Assembly (NCBI GenBank): GCA_947449735.1
Contig: CANFTB010000004.1
Location: 1-64,000, forward strand
Length of the DNA stretch: 64,000 nucleotides
Direction of reading: 5' to 3'
Source: Chthoniobacteraceae bacterium
Lineage (GTDB): Bacteria; Verrucomicrobiota; Verrucomicrobiia; Chthoniobacterales; Chthoniobacteraceae
This document shows, in pieces, positions 43,223 to 52,232 of this stretch (within the stretch, counting starts at the first letter, position 1; the number at the start of each line of letters is the position of its first letter). The translations under genes were made by a program, and so were the position numbers. The notes under the pieces are model-generated. The model did not search any database. It saw nothing but the letters and a program-made list of their open reading frames with translations, and had not been told where the DNA came from.

Positions 43223-43640
43223 GGGAATGGCCTCCGGCGATGGGTTGAAACACAGCCTCGGACAATGTGTGAGGAATGGCCTCCCTCTGGAGCATCTGAC
43301 GGACTGCCGTGTCGTCGCAGATCCGCAGGATGCTCGCGAGGATCTCGATCGGAAAATGCAGGTTCCCGAGCAGCCAGCCGAGGCGAGCAGCGGCGGCGGG
43401 GGCGGACGGGCACGGAATGTCGATCACCGGCTCGGGCTGCTGTTCAATGCGGTAGTTGCCCGCGGCGGAAGAGAAGAACACCGCTCCGTGTTTGAGCGGC
43501 ATCTCGAGGTCGAAGCCGAACTCGGTTCCGTCCTCAGCGAACCCGCGCCAGCGTCGCTTCGCCAGGCGGAGGCGGTCCACCTTCATAAGCAGGTCCGACT
43601 CGCGTGCCGGGGCTGCTAAGGAACCATGGATGAGGCGCAT
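43212..43640 (-). CDS. ureE: Urease nickel-chaperone UreE
   Basis: A 142-residue UreE. The C-terminal metal-binding domain keeps H95 in LLGNLHFPIEI (usual GNRH, so the Arg is replaced by Leu). A short His tail GGHSHGA ends the protein, much weaker than the long His runs of some species. UreE delivers nickel to the UreFGD complex. It lies 27 bases behind ureC. Confidence 0.9.
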   Translation of the reverse strand: MRLIHGSLAAPARESDLLMKVDRLRLAKRRWRGFAEDGTEFGFDLEMPLKHGAVFFSSAAGNYRIEQQPEPVIDIPCPSAPAAAARLGWLLGNLHFPIEILASILRICDDTAVRQMLQREAIPHTLSEAVFQPIAGGHSHGA

Positions 43641-43667
43641 GGCGGCGGGCGGTTGCGGGTGATTGCG

Positions 43668-45446
43668 TTAGAAAAGGAAATAACGCTGCGTCATCGGCAG
43701 AGTCAGCGCTGGATCACAGCGGAGTTCGCGTCCGTCTGCTTTGACGACATACGTTTCCGGATCGACCTCGATGGAGGGTAGCGCGTCGTTCCAGAGCAGG
43801 TCGCGTTTGGTCACATTCCGCGTATTGCGAACGCTGGAAAGCTTCTTGCCAAGGTGCAGTCCCGTGAGCGTTCCATTGCGCAGCGAAGCCTCGCTCACAA
43901 AGGTGAGGGACGTTGAGTAGCGGGCCCTGCCGTGGGAGGCAAACTGCGGCCGGTAGAACGTCGGCTGCGGCGTGGGGATGCTGGCGTTAGGATCTCCCAT
44001 GTTTGCCGAGGCGATCATGCCGCCTTTCAAAATGAGCTCGGGTTTGACTCCGAAAAAAGCGGGGCTCCACACCACCATGTCGGCAAGCTTGCCGGGTTCC
44101 AAAGAGCCGACCTCGTGTGCGATCCCGTGCGTAAGCGCTGGGTTGATGGTGTATTTGGCGATGTACCGTAGAGCCCGGAAGTTGTCGGCATGCCCGTGCT
44201 GAGCCGCCCCGGAGGGTGCTTCGAGCTTGCCGAATTGAGAGCGCATCTTGTGGGCGGTCTGCCAGGTGCGGGTGATCACCTCTCCGACACGACCCATGGC
44301 TTGGGAGTCGCTGGACATCATCGAGAAGGCCCCGAGGTCGTGCAGCAGGTCTTCTGCGGCTATCGTCTCCGGGCGGATGCGGGACTCGGCGAAGGCTACG
44401 TCTTCTGGTATTCTGGAGTCGAGATGGTGGCAGACCATCAGCATGTCGAGATGCTCCTCGATGGTGTTGACCGTGTAGGGACGCGTCGGATTTGTCGAAG
44501 AGGGGAGCACGTTCGCCTCGCCGCAAACGCGGATGATGTCCGGGGCGTGGCCGCCGCCTGCGCCCTCGGAGTGATAGGTGTGTATGGTGCGTCCCTTGAA
44601 GGCTTTGAGGGTATCTTCAAGGTAGCCGGACTCGTTGAGTGTGTCCGTGTGGATCGCCACCTGGACGTCGAGTTCGTCGGCCACGCCGAGGCAGCAGTCA
44701 ATGGCCGCTGGAGTGGTTCCCCAGTCTTCGTGAAGCTTCAGGCCGATCGCTCCCGCGAGGATCTGTTCACGCAGGGGCTCCGGTGTGGAGCAGTTGCCCT
44801 TCCCTAAAAAACCCAAGTTGACCGGATAGGCGTCAGCAGCCTCCAGCATGCGCGCGAGGTTCCATTTTCCCGGTGTGCAAGTCGTGGCGTTTGTTCCGGT
44901 GGCAGGCCCCGTTCCCCCGCCGATCATGGTGGTGATTCCGCTGGCGATGGCGTGGTCGATTTGTTGCGGACAAATGAAGTGGATGTGGGTGTCAATTCCA
45001 CCGGTCGTGACGATTTTTCCCTCGGCCGCAATGACCTCTGTGGCCGCTCCGATGGTCATGGAGTGGCGTTTGCCTGTTGCCGGGTCTGCGAAGGCCGAGC
45101 CGAGGCCGGACTGGATGCCGGGATTGCCTGCGTGTCCGACGCCCACCACGCGGCCGTTCTTGACGCCGATGTCCGCCTTGATGATCCCGAGGACGGGATC
45201 GATGATCAGCGCATTGGTAAGAACAAGGTCGAGGCAGTCGGCGTCCAAGGCCAGAGAGCACTGGCCCATGCCGTCTCGGATCACCTTGCCGCCGCCGAAC
45301 TTGACCTCGTTGCCGTAGCCGCCGCCTTCCGCAATGAGGTCCCTTTCGACTTGTACGAAGAGGTCGGTGTCGGCGAGGCGCACCTGGTCGCCGACGGTCG
45401 GGCCGAACATGTCGGCGTATTGTTTGCGGGAAAGATGGAGCGGCAT
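43668..45446 (-). CDS. ureC: Urease alpha subunit UreC
   Basis: The 592-residue catalytic subunit that hydrolyses urea to ammonia and carbamate. The active-site K237 in [12 protein letters not shown] (carbamylated), the His pair in [28 protein letters not shown] and the flap [20 protein letters not shown] are all present, so the nickel site is complete. A modest insertion with [15 protein letters not shown] makes it about 20 residues longer than typical (about 570). It is preceded by ureB 13 bases upstream. Confidence 0.98.
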   Translation of the reverse strand: MPLHLSRKQYADMFGPTVGDQVRLADTDLFVQVERDLIAEGGGYGNEVKFGGGKVIRDGMGQCSLALDADCLDLVLTNALIIDPVLGIIKADIGVKNGRVVGVGHAGNPGIQSGLGSAFADPATGKRHSMTIGAATEVIAAEGKIVTTGGIDTHIHFICPQQIDHAIASGITTMIGGGTGPATGTNATTCTPGKWNLARMLEAADAYPVNLGFLGKGNCSTPEPLREQILAGAIGLKLHEDWGTTPAAIDCCLGVADELDVQVAIHTDTLNESGYLEDTLKAFKGRTIHTYHSEGAGGGHAPDIIRVCGEANVLPSSTNPTRPYTVNTIEEHLDMLMVCHHLDSRIPEDVAFAESRIRPETIAAEDLLHDLGAFSMMSSDSQAMGRVGEVITRTWQTAHKMRSQFGKLEAPSGAAQHGHADNFRALRYIAKYTINPALTHGIAHEVGSLEPGKLADMVVWSPAFFGVKPELILKGGMIASANMGDPNASIPTPQPTFYRPQFASHGRARYSTSLTFVSEASLRNGTLTGLHLGKKLSSVRNTRNVTKRDLLWNDALPSIEVDPETYVVKADGRELRCDPALTLPMTQRYFLF

Positions 45447-45459
45447 GGCTGTGGTGGAG

Positions 45460-45774
45460 TCAGTCGAGTGAGCCGTTGACCAGACCGTTAAGGCCGTACA
45501 CGTGGCGCGTTCCTGCGAGCGCTACGATTTGCACGTCCCGAGTGTCGCCGGGCTCGAAGCGGATGGCAGTGCCGGCAGGGATGTTAAGCCGGAAACCGCG
45601 GGCAGCGGGGCGATCGAAATGGAGCGACGTATTTACTTCGAAAAAGTGGAAGTGGCTGCCTACTTGAATGGGTCGGTCGCCAACGTTTGAAACCCTCAGT
45701 ACTCTTTGATCAAGGCCCTGATTGGCCACGATTTCAGAATCACTTTCAGCAAGACGGTATTCCCCGGGAATCAT
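45460..45774 (-). CDS. ureB: Urease beta subunit UreB
   Basis: A 104-residue structural subunit that starts [11 protein letters not shown] and carries the family segments [40 protein letters not shown] and [12 protein letters not shown]. The length is normal. It overlaps the ureA stop (ATGA), so the two are coupled. It assembles with UreA and UreC into the apoenzyme. Confidence 0.97.
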   Translation of the reverse strand: MIPGEYRLAESDSEIVANQGLDQRVLRVSNVGDRPIQVGSHFHFFEVNTSLHFDRPAARGFRLNIPAGTAIRFEPGDTRDVQIVALAGTRHVYGLNGLVNGSLD

Positions 45775-46073
45775 CGGATGGGATGGTGAACGGTGACGAG
45801 TTTGGTTCCGTCCGGGAAAGTCGCCTCCACCTGGACGTCGTGAATCATCTCGGGAACGCCCTCCATGACGTCCTCTCTCTTGAGGATGGTCGTCCCGTAG
45901 CTCATCAGTTCGGGAACCGACTTGCCGTCCCTCGCGCCCTCAAAGATCTCGAAAGTGAGAATGGCGACGGACTCCGGGTAGTTCAACTTCAGGCCGCGCG
46001 CCTGCCTTCTTCTGGCCAGGTCTGCGGCGACGACCACCAGCAGCTTCTCTTGTTCACGCGGCGACAGGTGCAC
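45771..46073 (-). CDS. ureA: Urease gamma subunit UreA
   Basis: A 100-residue UreA. I use GTG at 46073 ([15 protein letters not shown]), which gives the exact family length; a longer frame upstream reads the neighbouring small gene in another frame. [20 protein letters not shown] and [20 protein letters not shown] are diagnostic. No Shine-Dalgarno precedes the GTG. It follows the small His-rich gene by 13 bases. Confidence 0.95.
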   Translation of the reverse strand: MHLSPREQEKLLVVVAADLARRRQARGLKLNYPESVAILTFEIFEGARDGKSVPELMSYGTTILKREDVMEGVPEMIHDVQVEATFPDGTKLVTVHHPIR

Positions 46074-46086
46074 GGCAGGGTGGGGC

Positions 46087-46287
46087 TTAGCGGCTTCGGA
46101 AGGCGCGGAACCCCTGCCATGCCAGGGCGAGCACCAGGGCGCCGAGGGTGAGGCGGAGGTCGATCGAGTTTGTCTGCAGGGGCGCGCCGAGGTGGAGGTG
46201 CAGCGCGTTCGTGTCGTGTCCGGGATGTGCGGAGGCAACGCAGGGCAGCAGGCTCACGATGGTGGCGGCAAATTTATTCAGTTTCAT
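46087..46287 (-). CDS. Small secreted His-rich membrane protein (HPGHD motif) leading the urease genes
   Basis: A 66-residue protein with signal peptide [20 protein letters not shown] directly before [14 protein letters not shown] (five His). A single C-terminal hydrophobic segment ([14 protein letters not shown]) follows. The HPGHD start after the signal recalls the mature N-terminus of HupE/UreJ nickel permeases, but the rest of those is absent. It could bind nickel at the periplasmic face. It begins the urease operon (13 bases before ureA) and lies 74 bases behind urtE. Confidence 0.7.
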   Translation of the reverse strand: MKLNKFAATIVSLLPCVASAHPGHDTNALHLHLGAPLQTNSIDLRLTLGALVLALAWQGFRAFRSR

Positions 46288-46360
46288 GCGTGGGATAGAC
46301 TGAGGAGAAGTGGGCGCTCGGGCAAGCGGGTTGGTGGGTCCCTGCGGGAAAAATTAAGGG

Positions 46361-47056
46361 TTAAACGACAAGATGGGCCTGGATGACCTCCTCTGTGAGG
46401 TTGGCGATGGGGCCGGAGGCCACGACAGCGCCGCGGTCCATGATCGCAAATTCGTCCGCGAGTTCGCGGGCGAAGTCCAGGTACTGCTCGACGAGAAGGA
46501 TGCTCATCTTGCCCTCCTCCCGCAGCAGTCGGATCGTGTCGCCGATCTGGTCGATGACGTTGGGCTGGATGCCCTCCGTGGGTTCGTCGAGGATCAGCAG
46601 CTTGGGTTCGGTGAGCAGCGCGCGTCCGATGGCGAGCTGCTGCTGCTGCCCGCCGGACAGCATCCCGCCCTTGCGTGGCAGGAACTCTTTGAGAATTGGA
46701 AAGAGCGTAAAAATGCGGTCGAGTCCGGCGCCGATTTTCATTCCGCGGGCGACACAGCCGATGTGGAGGTTTTCCTCCACGGTGAGGTGTGGAAAGATTT
46801 CGCGGCCTTGGGGGACAAAACCGATGCCGGCTCTGGCGCGCTCCTCGGGAGGCATCGCGGAAATGTCGCGGCCGTTGAGGGTGATTCGACCGCGCGACTG
46901 GCGCAGAAGCCCGGTGATGGTCCGGAGCGTCGTGGTTTTGCCCACGCCGTTGCGGCCCATCAGGCAGGTGACGCTTTTCTCCGGAACGTGAAACTGGACA
47001 CCCCGGAGAATCTGGGAGCCGCCGATAGACACTTCGATGTTTTCGAGCGAGAGCAT
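46361..47056 (-). CDS. urtE: Urea ABC transporter ATPase UrtE
   Basis: A 231-residue branched-chain-type ABC ATPase. It starts MLSLENIEVSIGGSQILRGV; Walker A GRNGVGKTTTLR, signature LSGGQQQQLAIGRALLTEP and Walker B LLILDEPTEGIQPNV are intact. TEGIQPN is typical of UrtE. It ends the urea-uptake operon. The longer frame upstream is another reading frame of urtD. UrtD precedes it by two bases. Confidence 0.93.
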   Translation of the reverse strand: MLSLENIEVSIGGSQILRGVQFHVPEKSVTCLMGRNGVGKTTTLRTITGLLRQSRGRITLNGRDISAMPPEERARAGIGFVPQGREIFPHLTVEENLHIGCVARGMKIGAGLDRIFTLFPILKEFLPRKGGMLSGGQQQQLAIGRALLTEPKLLILDEPTEGIQPNVIDQIGDTIRLLREEGKMSILLVEQYLDFARELADEFAIMDRGAVVASGPIANLTEEVIQAHLVV

Positions 47057-47058
47057 GG

Positions 47059-47823
47059 TCAGCGGGCGTGTTTGCGTCCGAGATAAACCTCGATGACTTT
47101 GGGATCTGACTGGACCGAGTCCACCGGGCCCTCGCAGAGGACAGAGCCCTGATGCAGAACGGTTACCTTCCGTCCCTGGGAAATTTGGCGCACGAAAACC
47201 ATGTCGTGCTCGATGACTACGATGGTGTGTTTGCCTGCCAGGCTCAGCAAGAGTTCGCCGGTGCGCGCGGTTTCTTCGTCCGTCATTCCGGCCGCCGGTT
47301 CGTCGACGAGCAGAAGCTTCGCTTCCTGCGCGAGCAGCATGCCGATCTCCAGCCACTGTTTCTGGCCGTGGGCAAGGGTGCCAGCCTTTCGGTCGCGGTG
47401 CTCGGTGAGGTTGATGGTCTTGAGAATTTCGTCGATGCGGTCCTTTTGATCGGATCCAAGGCGGAAGAAAAGGGAGGAGAAAACGCCCCGGCTGCCGGCG
47501 AGGCTTAGAATCAGGTTTTCGGTTACGGAGTGGTCCGTGTAGACGGTGGGAGTCTGAAACTTCCGCCCGATGCCAAGGCGGTAGATCTCGTGCTCGGACA
47601 TCTCTTTAAGATTGTGCCGGCCTTCGAATTCGATGGTGCCGGTGTCAGCCTGGGTCCGGCCTGTGATGAGATCGAGGAAGGTCGTTTTGCCGGCTCCGTT
47701 CGGTCCGATCACCGTGCGCAGTTCGCCGGACTCCAGATAGAAGTTAAGGTCATTGATGGCCTTAAAACCGTCGAAAGACTTGTTCACGCCCTCGGCTGAC
47801 AGAAGAAAGGATTTCTGGGTCAT
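47059..47823 (-). CDS. urtD: Urea ABC transporter ATPase UrtD
   Basis: A 254-residue ABC ATPase starting MTQKSFLLSAEGVNKSFDGF. Walker A is GPNGAGKTTFLDLITGR; the signature region is LAHGQKQWLEIGMLLAQEAK (LAHGQ in place of the canonical LSGGQ, normal for UrtD). Walker B is LLLVDEPAAGMTDEE. It overlaps the urtC stop (ATGA). A much longer frame exists only because urtC is open in this frame. Confidence 0.93.
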   Translation of the reverse strand: MTQKSFLLSAEGVNKSFDGFKAINDLNFYLESGELRTVIGPNGAGKTTFLDLITGRTQADTGTIEFEGRHNLKEMSEHEIYRLGIGRKFQTPTVYTDHSVTENLILSLAGSRGVFSSLFFRLGSDQKDRIDEILKTINLTEHRDRKAGTLAHGQKQWLEIGMLLAQEAKLLLVDEPAAGMTDEETARTGELLLSLAGKHTIVVIEHDMVFVRQISQGRKVTVLHQGSVLCEGPVDSVQSDPKVIEVYLGRKHAR

Positions 47824-48956
47824 GCGGCGGGTGCGTTGGCTTTGGAAACTGCGGATTCCTGAGGGTCCAGCGGCTTGGAGCGCGTGAACAGTGAGCGTAT
47901 TTTGGCTGGGATGCTGATCAGTCCTTCGGGAAGGAAGAGGACGACGCCCAGAAACAGGCTTCCCAACAGAATCAGCCAGAGGTCGGGAATGGCCCTGGTG
48001 GCCCAGCTCTTGAGGGCGTTGACGACTACCGCCCCCAGGATCGGTCCGACGAGAGTCCCTCGGCCCCCGACTGCCACCCAGACAACTGCTTCGAGAGACT
48101 TGTCCGGGGTCATTTCGCTCGGGTTGATGATTCCGACCTGGGTCACGTAGAGGGCTCCTCCGAGAGACGCGATTCCCGCGGCCACGACGAATACAAACAG
48201 CTTGTAGTTGGCCGCGGAGTAGCCGGAGAAAAGGACCCGGGTTTCGCTGTCGCGGATCGCCCGCTGGATGAGGCCGAACTTGGTGCGTGTGAGCCAGCGG
48301 CAGCCAAAATAAACGGCCATCAGTGCGATGCCCGTGCAGATGTAGAGCGTGCGCTGGGTGCCTGCGGAACGGATGTCTGCGCCGAGCAGGAATTTGAAGT
48401 CCGTAAAGCCGTTGTTCCCGCCGAGCAGCATGTCGTTGCGGAAAAACATGAGGGAGGCGCCGTAGGTTAGGGCCTGGGTCAGGATCGAGAAGTAAACGCC
48501 CTTGATACGTGAGCGGAACGCAAGAAACCCGAAGACCTTCGCCAGCAGCATCGGCAGGAGAAAGACCATCAGCATGGCAAATGCGAAGCTGTAAAAGGGC
48601 TTCCAGAACGCTGGAAGAAATGTGTGGCCGAGGAAGACCAGGAAGTCCGGGAGGTCGGACTTGTACTGGCCCAGCTTGCCGATCATGAGCATGAGGTGCA
48701 TGCCGAGCATGTAACCGCCCAGGCTGAAAAAGAGCGCCTGTCCCAGACTCAGCAGTCCCGTGTACCCCCACAGCAGGTCGACTGAAATGGCGAGAATCCC
48801 GTACGCGAGATACTTGCCCCAGACATTGATGGTGAAGTTGGAGACGTGGAGGAGGGAGTCCTGAGGCACCCATGCGTTGAGCGCGGGCATCAGCACCAGG
48901 AGCACCAGGGCGAGGGCCCCGGCTATTAAAATTTCACGGCGCGGTTGGGGTTGCAT
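47820..48956 (-). CDS. urtC: Urea ABC transporter permease UrtC
   Basis: A 378-residue LivM-type permease with about 9-10 membrane spans. Diagnostic segments are GILAISVDLLWGYTGLLSLG, GNNGFTDFKFLLG, FGLIQRAIRDSETRVLFSGY and AVVWVAVGGRGTLVGPILGA. It starts one base inside the urtB stop (TGATG) and overlaps urtD. The C-terminal end is cytoplasmic and Ala/Lys-rich. Confidence 0.93.
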   Translation of the reverse strand: MQPQPRREILIAGALALVLLVLMPALNAWVPQDSLLHVSNFTINVWGKYLAYGILAISVDLLWGYTGLLSLGQALFFSLGGYMLGMHLMLMIGKLGQYKSDLPDFLVFLGHTFLPAFWKPFYSFAFAMLMVFLLPMLLAKVFGFLAFRSRIKGVYFSILTQALTYGASLMFFRNDMLLGGNNGFTDFKFLLGADIRSAGTQRTLYICTGIALMAVYFGCRWLTRTKFGLIQRAIRDSETRVLFSGYSAANYKLFVFVVAAGIASLGGALYVTQVGIINPSEMTPDKSLEAVVWVAVGGRGTLVGPILGAVVVNALKSWATRAIPDLWLILLGSLFLGVVLFLPEGLISIPAKIRSLFTRSKPLDPQESAVSKANAPAA

Positions 48957-50644
48957 CAGTTTTCAAGGCTGCGGCTGCGGCTGACAAAGAGTCCTGCCGG
49001 GCGCCATTGGAGGAATAGGATGATCCCGGCGAGTACGAGGATCTTGCCGAGGACGGGATTGCCCAGAATCTGCTGGAGCGACTGGTCCACCATTCCGATC
49101 CCGAGTGCGGAAAATATGGTTCCGAAGAGGCTTCCCACACCGCCAACTACAACGGTCATAAACGCGTCGACAATGTAGCTTTGCCCGAGGCTGGGGCCGA
49201 CGTTTCCAATCTGGCTCAGAAAGGCGCCTGCAAGGCCTGCAAGGCCGCTTCCAAGGCCGAACGTGAGGAGGTTCACACGCTCCGTGCGCACCCCCATGCA
49301 GGCGGCCATGGAGCGGTTTTGCATGACGGCGCGGATGAGCAGGCCCAGCGGAGTGCGGGCGAGCAGTAGGAACACGCCGGCTACAATCGCGGCAGCGAAA
49401 CAGATGACGAAGACGCGGTTCCAGCCAAGGCTGACGTCGCTGAAGGTCCAGTGGCCGCTCAGCCAGCGGGGGGACGCCACCTGGACATTGTTTGCGCCAA
49501 AGGTGAGTCGGAAAAGCTGCTGAACGACGAGCGAAACGCCCCAAGTCGCCAGGAGGGATTCGAGTGGACGCCGGTAAAGGAAGCGGATCACGGTCCGCTC
49601 CAGCGCGATCCCAGCCAAGGCAGCCGTGAGAAATGAAAGCGGGATGGCGACAAGAAAGTAGCTGTCGTAAATCCATCCCGAGGTTTTGAGGCTCGGGAGC
49701 GTGATGTGGATGCCGAAGGGAGACAGTTCCAGTCCGGGTCCGAAAATGCACTGCACCACGTAGGTCGTGTAGGCGCCGACGGCGATCATTTCCCCGTGCG
49801 CCATGTTGATGACCCCCATCAGGCCGAATGTGACCGCTAATCCGAGGGCTGCCACCAGGAGCACCGAACCCAATGACAACCCCCGGAAAATGGTGCCCCA
49901 CGTATTCGCAGCCTGCAGATGCAGCTCGATTTTGCGCAGGGCTTCCTGCGCCGCTTTTGCCGTGGGACCGGAATCTTTTGCGATGGCTTTCAACGCGTCC
50001 TGACTCCGGATTGAGCCGAGCTCGCCCAGCGTTCTGCAGGCGATTACAACGGCCGCGGGGTCTGATGATTTCAACTCGGTCAGGGCGATTGCTTCGCGGA
50101 TCGTGTGTCTGACTTCTTCGTCAGTCTCCTTTTCGAGGCGTCCGCGGAGCGCCGGAAGTCTCGAAGGATCCTGTTCCATTCCAAGCGTTTCAACAGCCTG
50201 AAGACGGGCTGATCGGTCGTCGGCGGCGAGGCCTGCAAGGTCGAGGATCGATTTCATGGCCGTGCGGAGATCGGAGTCCGTTTCGGCCGCATTCAGGTCG
50301 GATGCAATCAAGCGCGCCGGCTTGCCGTCTGAATCGGTGTGCGGAAGGCCCGTGGCGAGGAGCTTGGCGGCCTGTTTGTCGTCCGTTCCTTTGAGCGGAT
50401 CGAGGACGACTGGAATTTTGGTGTTCGAGGGCCCCTCAAGGAGAAAGATGCCGCCCTCTTTCCATAGGGTGAGAAGGGAGATGAGTTCCGGGGTGGGATC
50501 AAGCTCTTTGATCAGCGCGATTTGTTCCTCGGACTTGTCCTCAAGAAGCACCGCCTTTGCCACAACCTCGGCGGGCCCCGCTGCAACGGCCCCGGAGAGC
50601 TCAAGAGCGAGGAAAAAAACGAGTGATAGGCAGGCTCGGATCAT
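48956..50644 (-). CDS. urtB: Urea ABC transporter permease UrtB with N-terminal periplasmic domain
   Basis: A 562-residue LivH-type permease. A signal sequence (1-22) leads a periplasmic helical domain of about 250 residues with repeat-like helices (LRGRLEKETDEEVRHTIREA, CRTLGELGSIRSQDALKAIA). The membrane part begins near residue 275 with GLSLGSVLLVAALGLAVTFG, then GVINMAHGEMIAVGAYTTYV, WGVSLVVQQLFRLTFGANNV and ALGIGMVDQSLQQILGNPVL. This long N-terminal domain is usual in UrtB. Between urtA and this gene is a strong hairpin with a T-run, likely reducing its expression relative to urtA. Confidence 0.93.
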   Translation of the reverse strand: MIRACLSLVFFLALELSGAVAAGPAEVVAKAVLLEDKSEEQIALIKELDPTPELISLLTLWKEGGIFLLEGPSNTKIPVVLDPLKGTDDKQAAKLLATGLPHTDSDGKPARLIASDLNAAETDSDLRTAMKSILDLAGLAADDRSARLQAVETLGMEQDPSRLPALRGRLEKETDEEVRHTIREAIALTELKSSDPAAVVIACRTLGELGSIRSQDALKAIAKDSGPTAKAAQEALRKIELHLQAANTWGTIFRGLSLGSVLLVAALGLAVTFGLMGVINMAHGEMIAVGAYTTYVVQCIFGPGLELSPFGIHITLPSLKTSGWIYDSYFLVAIPLSFLTAALAGIALERTVIRFLYRRPLESLLATWGVSLVVQQLFRLTFGANNVQVASPRWLSGHWTFSDVSLGWNRVFVICFAAAIVAGVFLLLARTPLGLLIRAVMQNRSMAACMGVRTERVNLLTFGLGSGLAGLAGAFLSQIGNVGPSLGQSYIVDAFMTVVVGGVGSLFGTIFSALGIGMVDQSLQQILGNPVLGKILVLAGIILFLQWRPAGLFVSRSRSLEN

Positions 50645-50746
50645 GGAGAAGGAAGAAGGTGTGCGGCGGCAGAAGGAGCGCCAGGTGAAATTGCGTGCGC
50701 TCGGTCTTTTGATATGTTGCGGTCTGGTCGCGCGCCTAGCCAATGA

Positions 50747-50778
50747 AAAGGGCGGGCCTTTGAAAGGACCCGCCCTTT
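50747..50778 (-). terminator. Intercistronic hairpin after urtA (partial terminator)
   Basis: The minus strand has AAAGGGCGGG-TCCTTT paired with AAAGG-CCCGCCCTTT, a 10-bp stem extended by 5 bp past a bulge, ending in TTTT. It sits 26 bases after the urtA stop. As no terminator is needed unless levels are to differ, partial read-through would give more binding protein than permease. Confidence 0.75.
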
Positions 50779-50804
50779 AGAGGTGTCGTTAGACGGGTGC
50801 TGTC

Positions 50805-52067
50805 TTACTTGGCCTTGAACGTTCCTTTGAGCCAGGGCTCACCGAAGACGTCCTTGTATTCCTTGAGGATCTTGAACTGTCCGTCCGCCTTGGTTTCGCC
50901 GATGAACACGTTCTTGGTCAGGTGCATGTTCTTCTGGGTGGTGACTTTGCCGCCGGGGCCGTCGAAGGAGAGCCCGCCCTTGAGGGCTTCACGCACTTTG
51001 TCGACATCGAAGGATCCGGCCTTCTCAACCGCAGCCTTCCACAGGTAAACTCCGTCATAGGAGAGAACCATTGGGGAGCAGGTCACGCGGCCTTCCTTCT
51101 TCACGCCGTCTACTTTGGTGTCCTTCAACCAAGTCTGGAAGCTTGAGATGAACTTCTTGTTCGCGTCGGATTTGACGGACTGGAAGTAAGTCCAGCAACC
51201 GAGCTGTCCGACGAGCTGCTTTGCCGGAAGGGCGCGGAACTCGTCTTCTGAGATCGAGAAGCTGACCACCGGGCAGCTTTCGGCGGTGAGGCCTGCGGCA
51301 GCGTATTCCTTGAAGAAGGGTACATTGGTGTCGCCGTTGAGCGTGTTGATGACGCAGGCTTTTCCGCCGGCGGAGAACTGCTTGATTTCAGCAACGATCT
51401 GCTGGTAGTCGGTGTGGCCGAAGGGCGTGTACTTGCCAGCGGAGATGATCTTGCCCGAGGCGTCCTTCTTGAAGCCGCCTCCGATGTTTTCAATCGGAAC
51501 ACCCTTGCTCAGGAGATACTCGAGGAGCACGAGGTTGGTGGTCTGCGGGTAGACGTAATCGCTGCCGAGGAGGTAGAATTTCTCTTTCTTTTTGCCCAGC
51601 ATGTAGTCAACGGCGGGAGTGGCCTGCTGGTTGACTGCCTCGGCGGTGTAGAAGACGTTCTTGGATTCTTCTTCACCCTCGTACTGAACGGGATAGAACA
51701 GCAGTCCGTTGTTTTTTTCAAAGACGGGAAGGACGGATTTGCGGGAGACGGAAGTCCAGCAGCCGAAGACGACTGCGGCCTTGTCCTTCTCCAGGAGTTG
51801 CTTCGCTTTTTCAGCGAAGAGGGGCCAGTTGGAGGCGCCGTCGACTACGACGGGTTCGATCTTCTTGCCCATCACGCCGCCCTTGGCGTTGATTTCGTCA
51901 AAAGTGTAGAGGAGGACGTCGCGCAGGGACGTTTCCGAGATGGCCATCGTTCCGGAGAGCGAATGGAGCACGCCAACCTTCACGGTGTCGGCGGCAAATG
52001 CGGAGTGAGTGAAAACCATGCCGGTGAGCGCGAGCAGGGCTTTAGCGGAGTTGTTCAGTACTTTCAT
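50805..52067 (-). CDS. urtA: Urea-binding periplasmic protein UrtA
   Basis: A 420-residue substrate-binding protein of the branched-chain type. A signal peptide (1-25, ending AFAADT) is followed by [60 protein letters not shown] and the C-terminal [20 protein letters not shown]. These match UrtA (FmdD-type) proteins. It is the first transporter gene after the outer-membrane protein, and three hairpins lie in the 165 bases before its ATG. Confidence 0.95.
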   Translation of the reverse strand: MKVLNNSAKALLALTGMVFTHSAFAADTVKVGVLHSLSGTMAISETSLRDVLLYTFDEINAKGGVMGKKIEPVVVDGASNWPLFAEKAKQLLEKDKAAVVFGCWTSVSRKSVLPVFEKNNGLLFYPVQYEGEEESKNVFYTAEAVNQQATPAVDYMLGKKKEKFYLLGSDYVYPQTTNLVLLEYLLSKGVPIENIGGGFKKDASGKIISAGKYTPFGHTDYQQIVAEIKQFSAGGKACVINTLNGDTNVPFFKEYAAAGLTAESCPVVSFSISEDEFRALPAKQLVGQLGCWTYFQSVKSDANKKFISSFQTWLKDTKVDGVKKEGRVTCSPMVLSYDGVYLWKAAVEKAGSFDVDKVREALKGGLSFDGPGGKVTTQKNMHLTKNVFIGETKADGQFKILKEYKDVFGEPWLKGTFKAK

Positions 52068-52096
52068 GGACAGATTGCGTGTGTGGACTTGATCAA

Positions 52097-52123
52097 AAAT
52101 GGCGGCGAGTAGGTCCGCCATTT
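52097..52123 (-). terminator. Perfect 9-bp hairpin with T-run in the urtA leader
   Basis: On the minus strand AAATGGCGG pairs with CCGCCATTT across a nine-base loop, followed by TTTTT in CATTTTTGATC. It ends about 28 bases before the urtA ATG. By shape it is a Rho-independent terminator, so it may attenuate transcription entering urtA. Confidence 0.7.
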
Positions 52124-52127
52124 GGGG

Positions 52128-52154
52128 AATCGCACGGCGACAGGCGGTGCGATT
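52128..52154 (-). promoter_or_regulatory. Perfect 8-bp inverted repeat in the urtA leader
   Basis: AATCGCAC and GTGCGATT are exactly complementary across 11 bases. The hairpin lies directly before the terminator-like one at 52097-52123 on the minus strand and could act as an anti-terminator partner or binding site; this is inference. Confidence 0.55.
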
Positions 52155-52168
52155 TATGGAACCGGGTT

Positions 52169-52205
52169 AAGAGAGGGGCACCCCCCCGAATGCCCCCCTC
52201 TCTCT
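52169..52205 (-). repeat. GC-rich imperfect hairpin after the outer-membrane gene
   Basis: AGAGAGGGGCA on one side and TGCCCCCCTCTCT on the other are nearly complementary. It lies 28 bases past the outer-membrane gene stop. No clear T-run follows; an RNA-stability or partial-termination role is possible. Confidence 0.4.
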
Positions 52206-52232
52206 ATGACCCAAATTGCTGCTGAGTAACGA

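Noticed and set aside
47059-48873. 604-residue version of UrtD
   Set aside because: The extra 350 residues read urtC in another frame; the ABC ATPase begins at the ATG overlapping the urtC stop.
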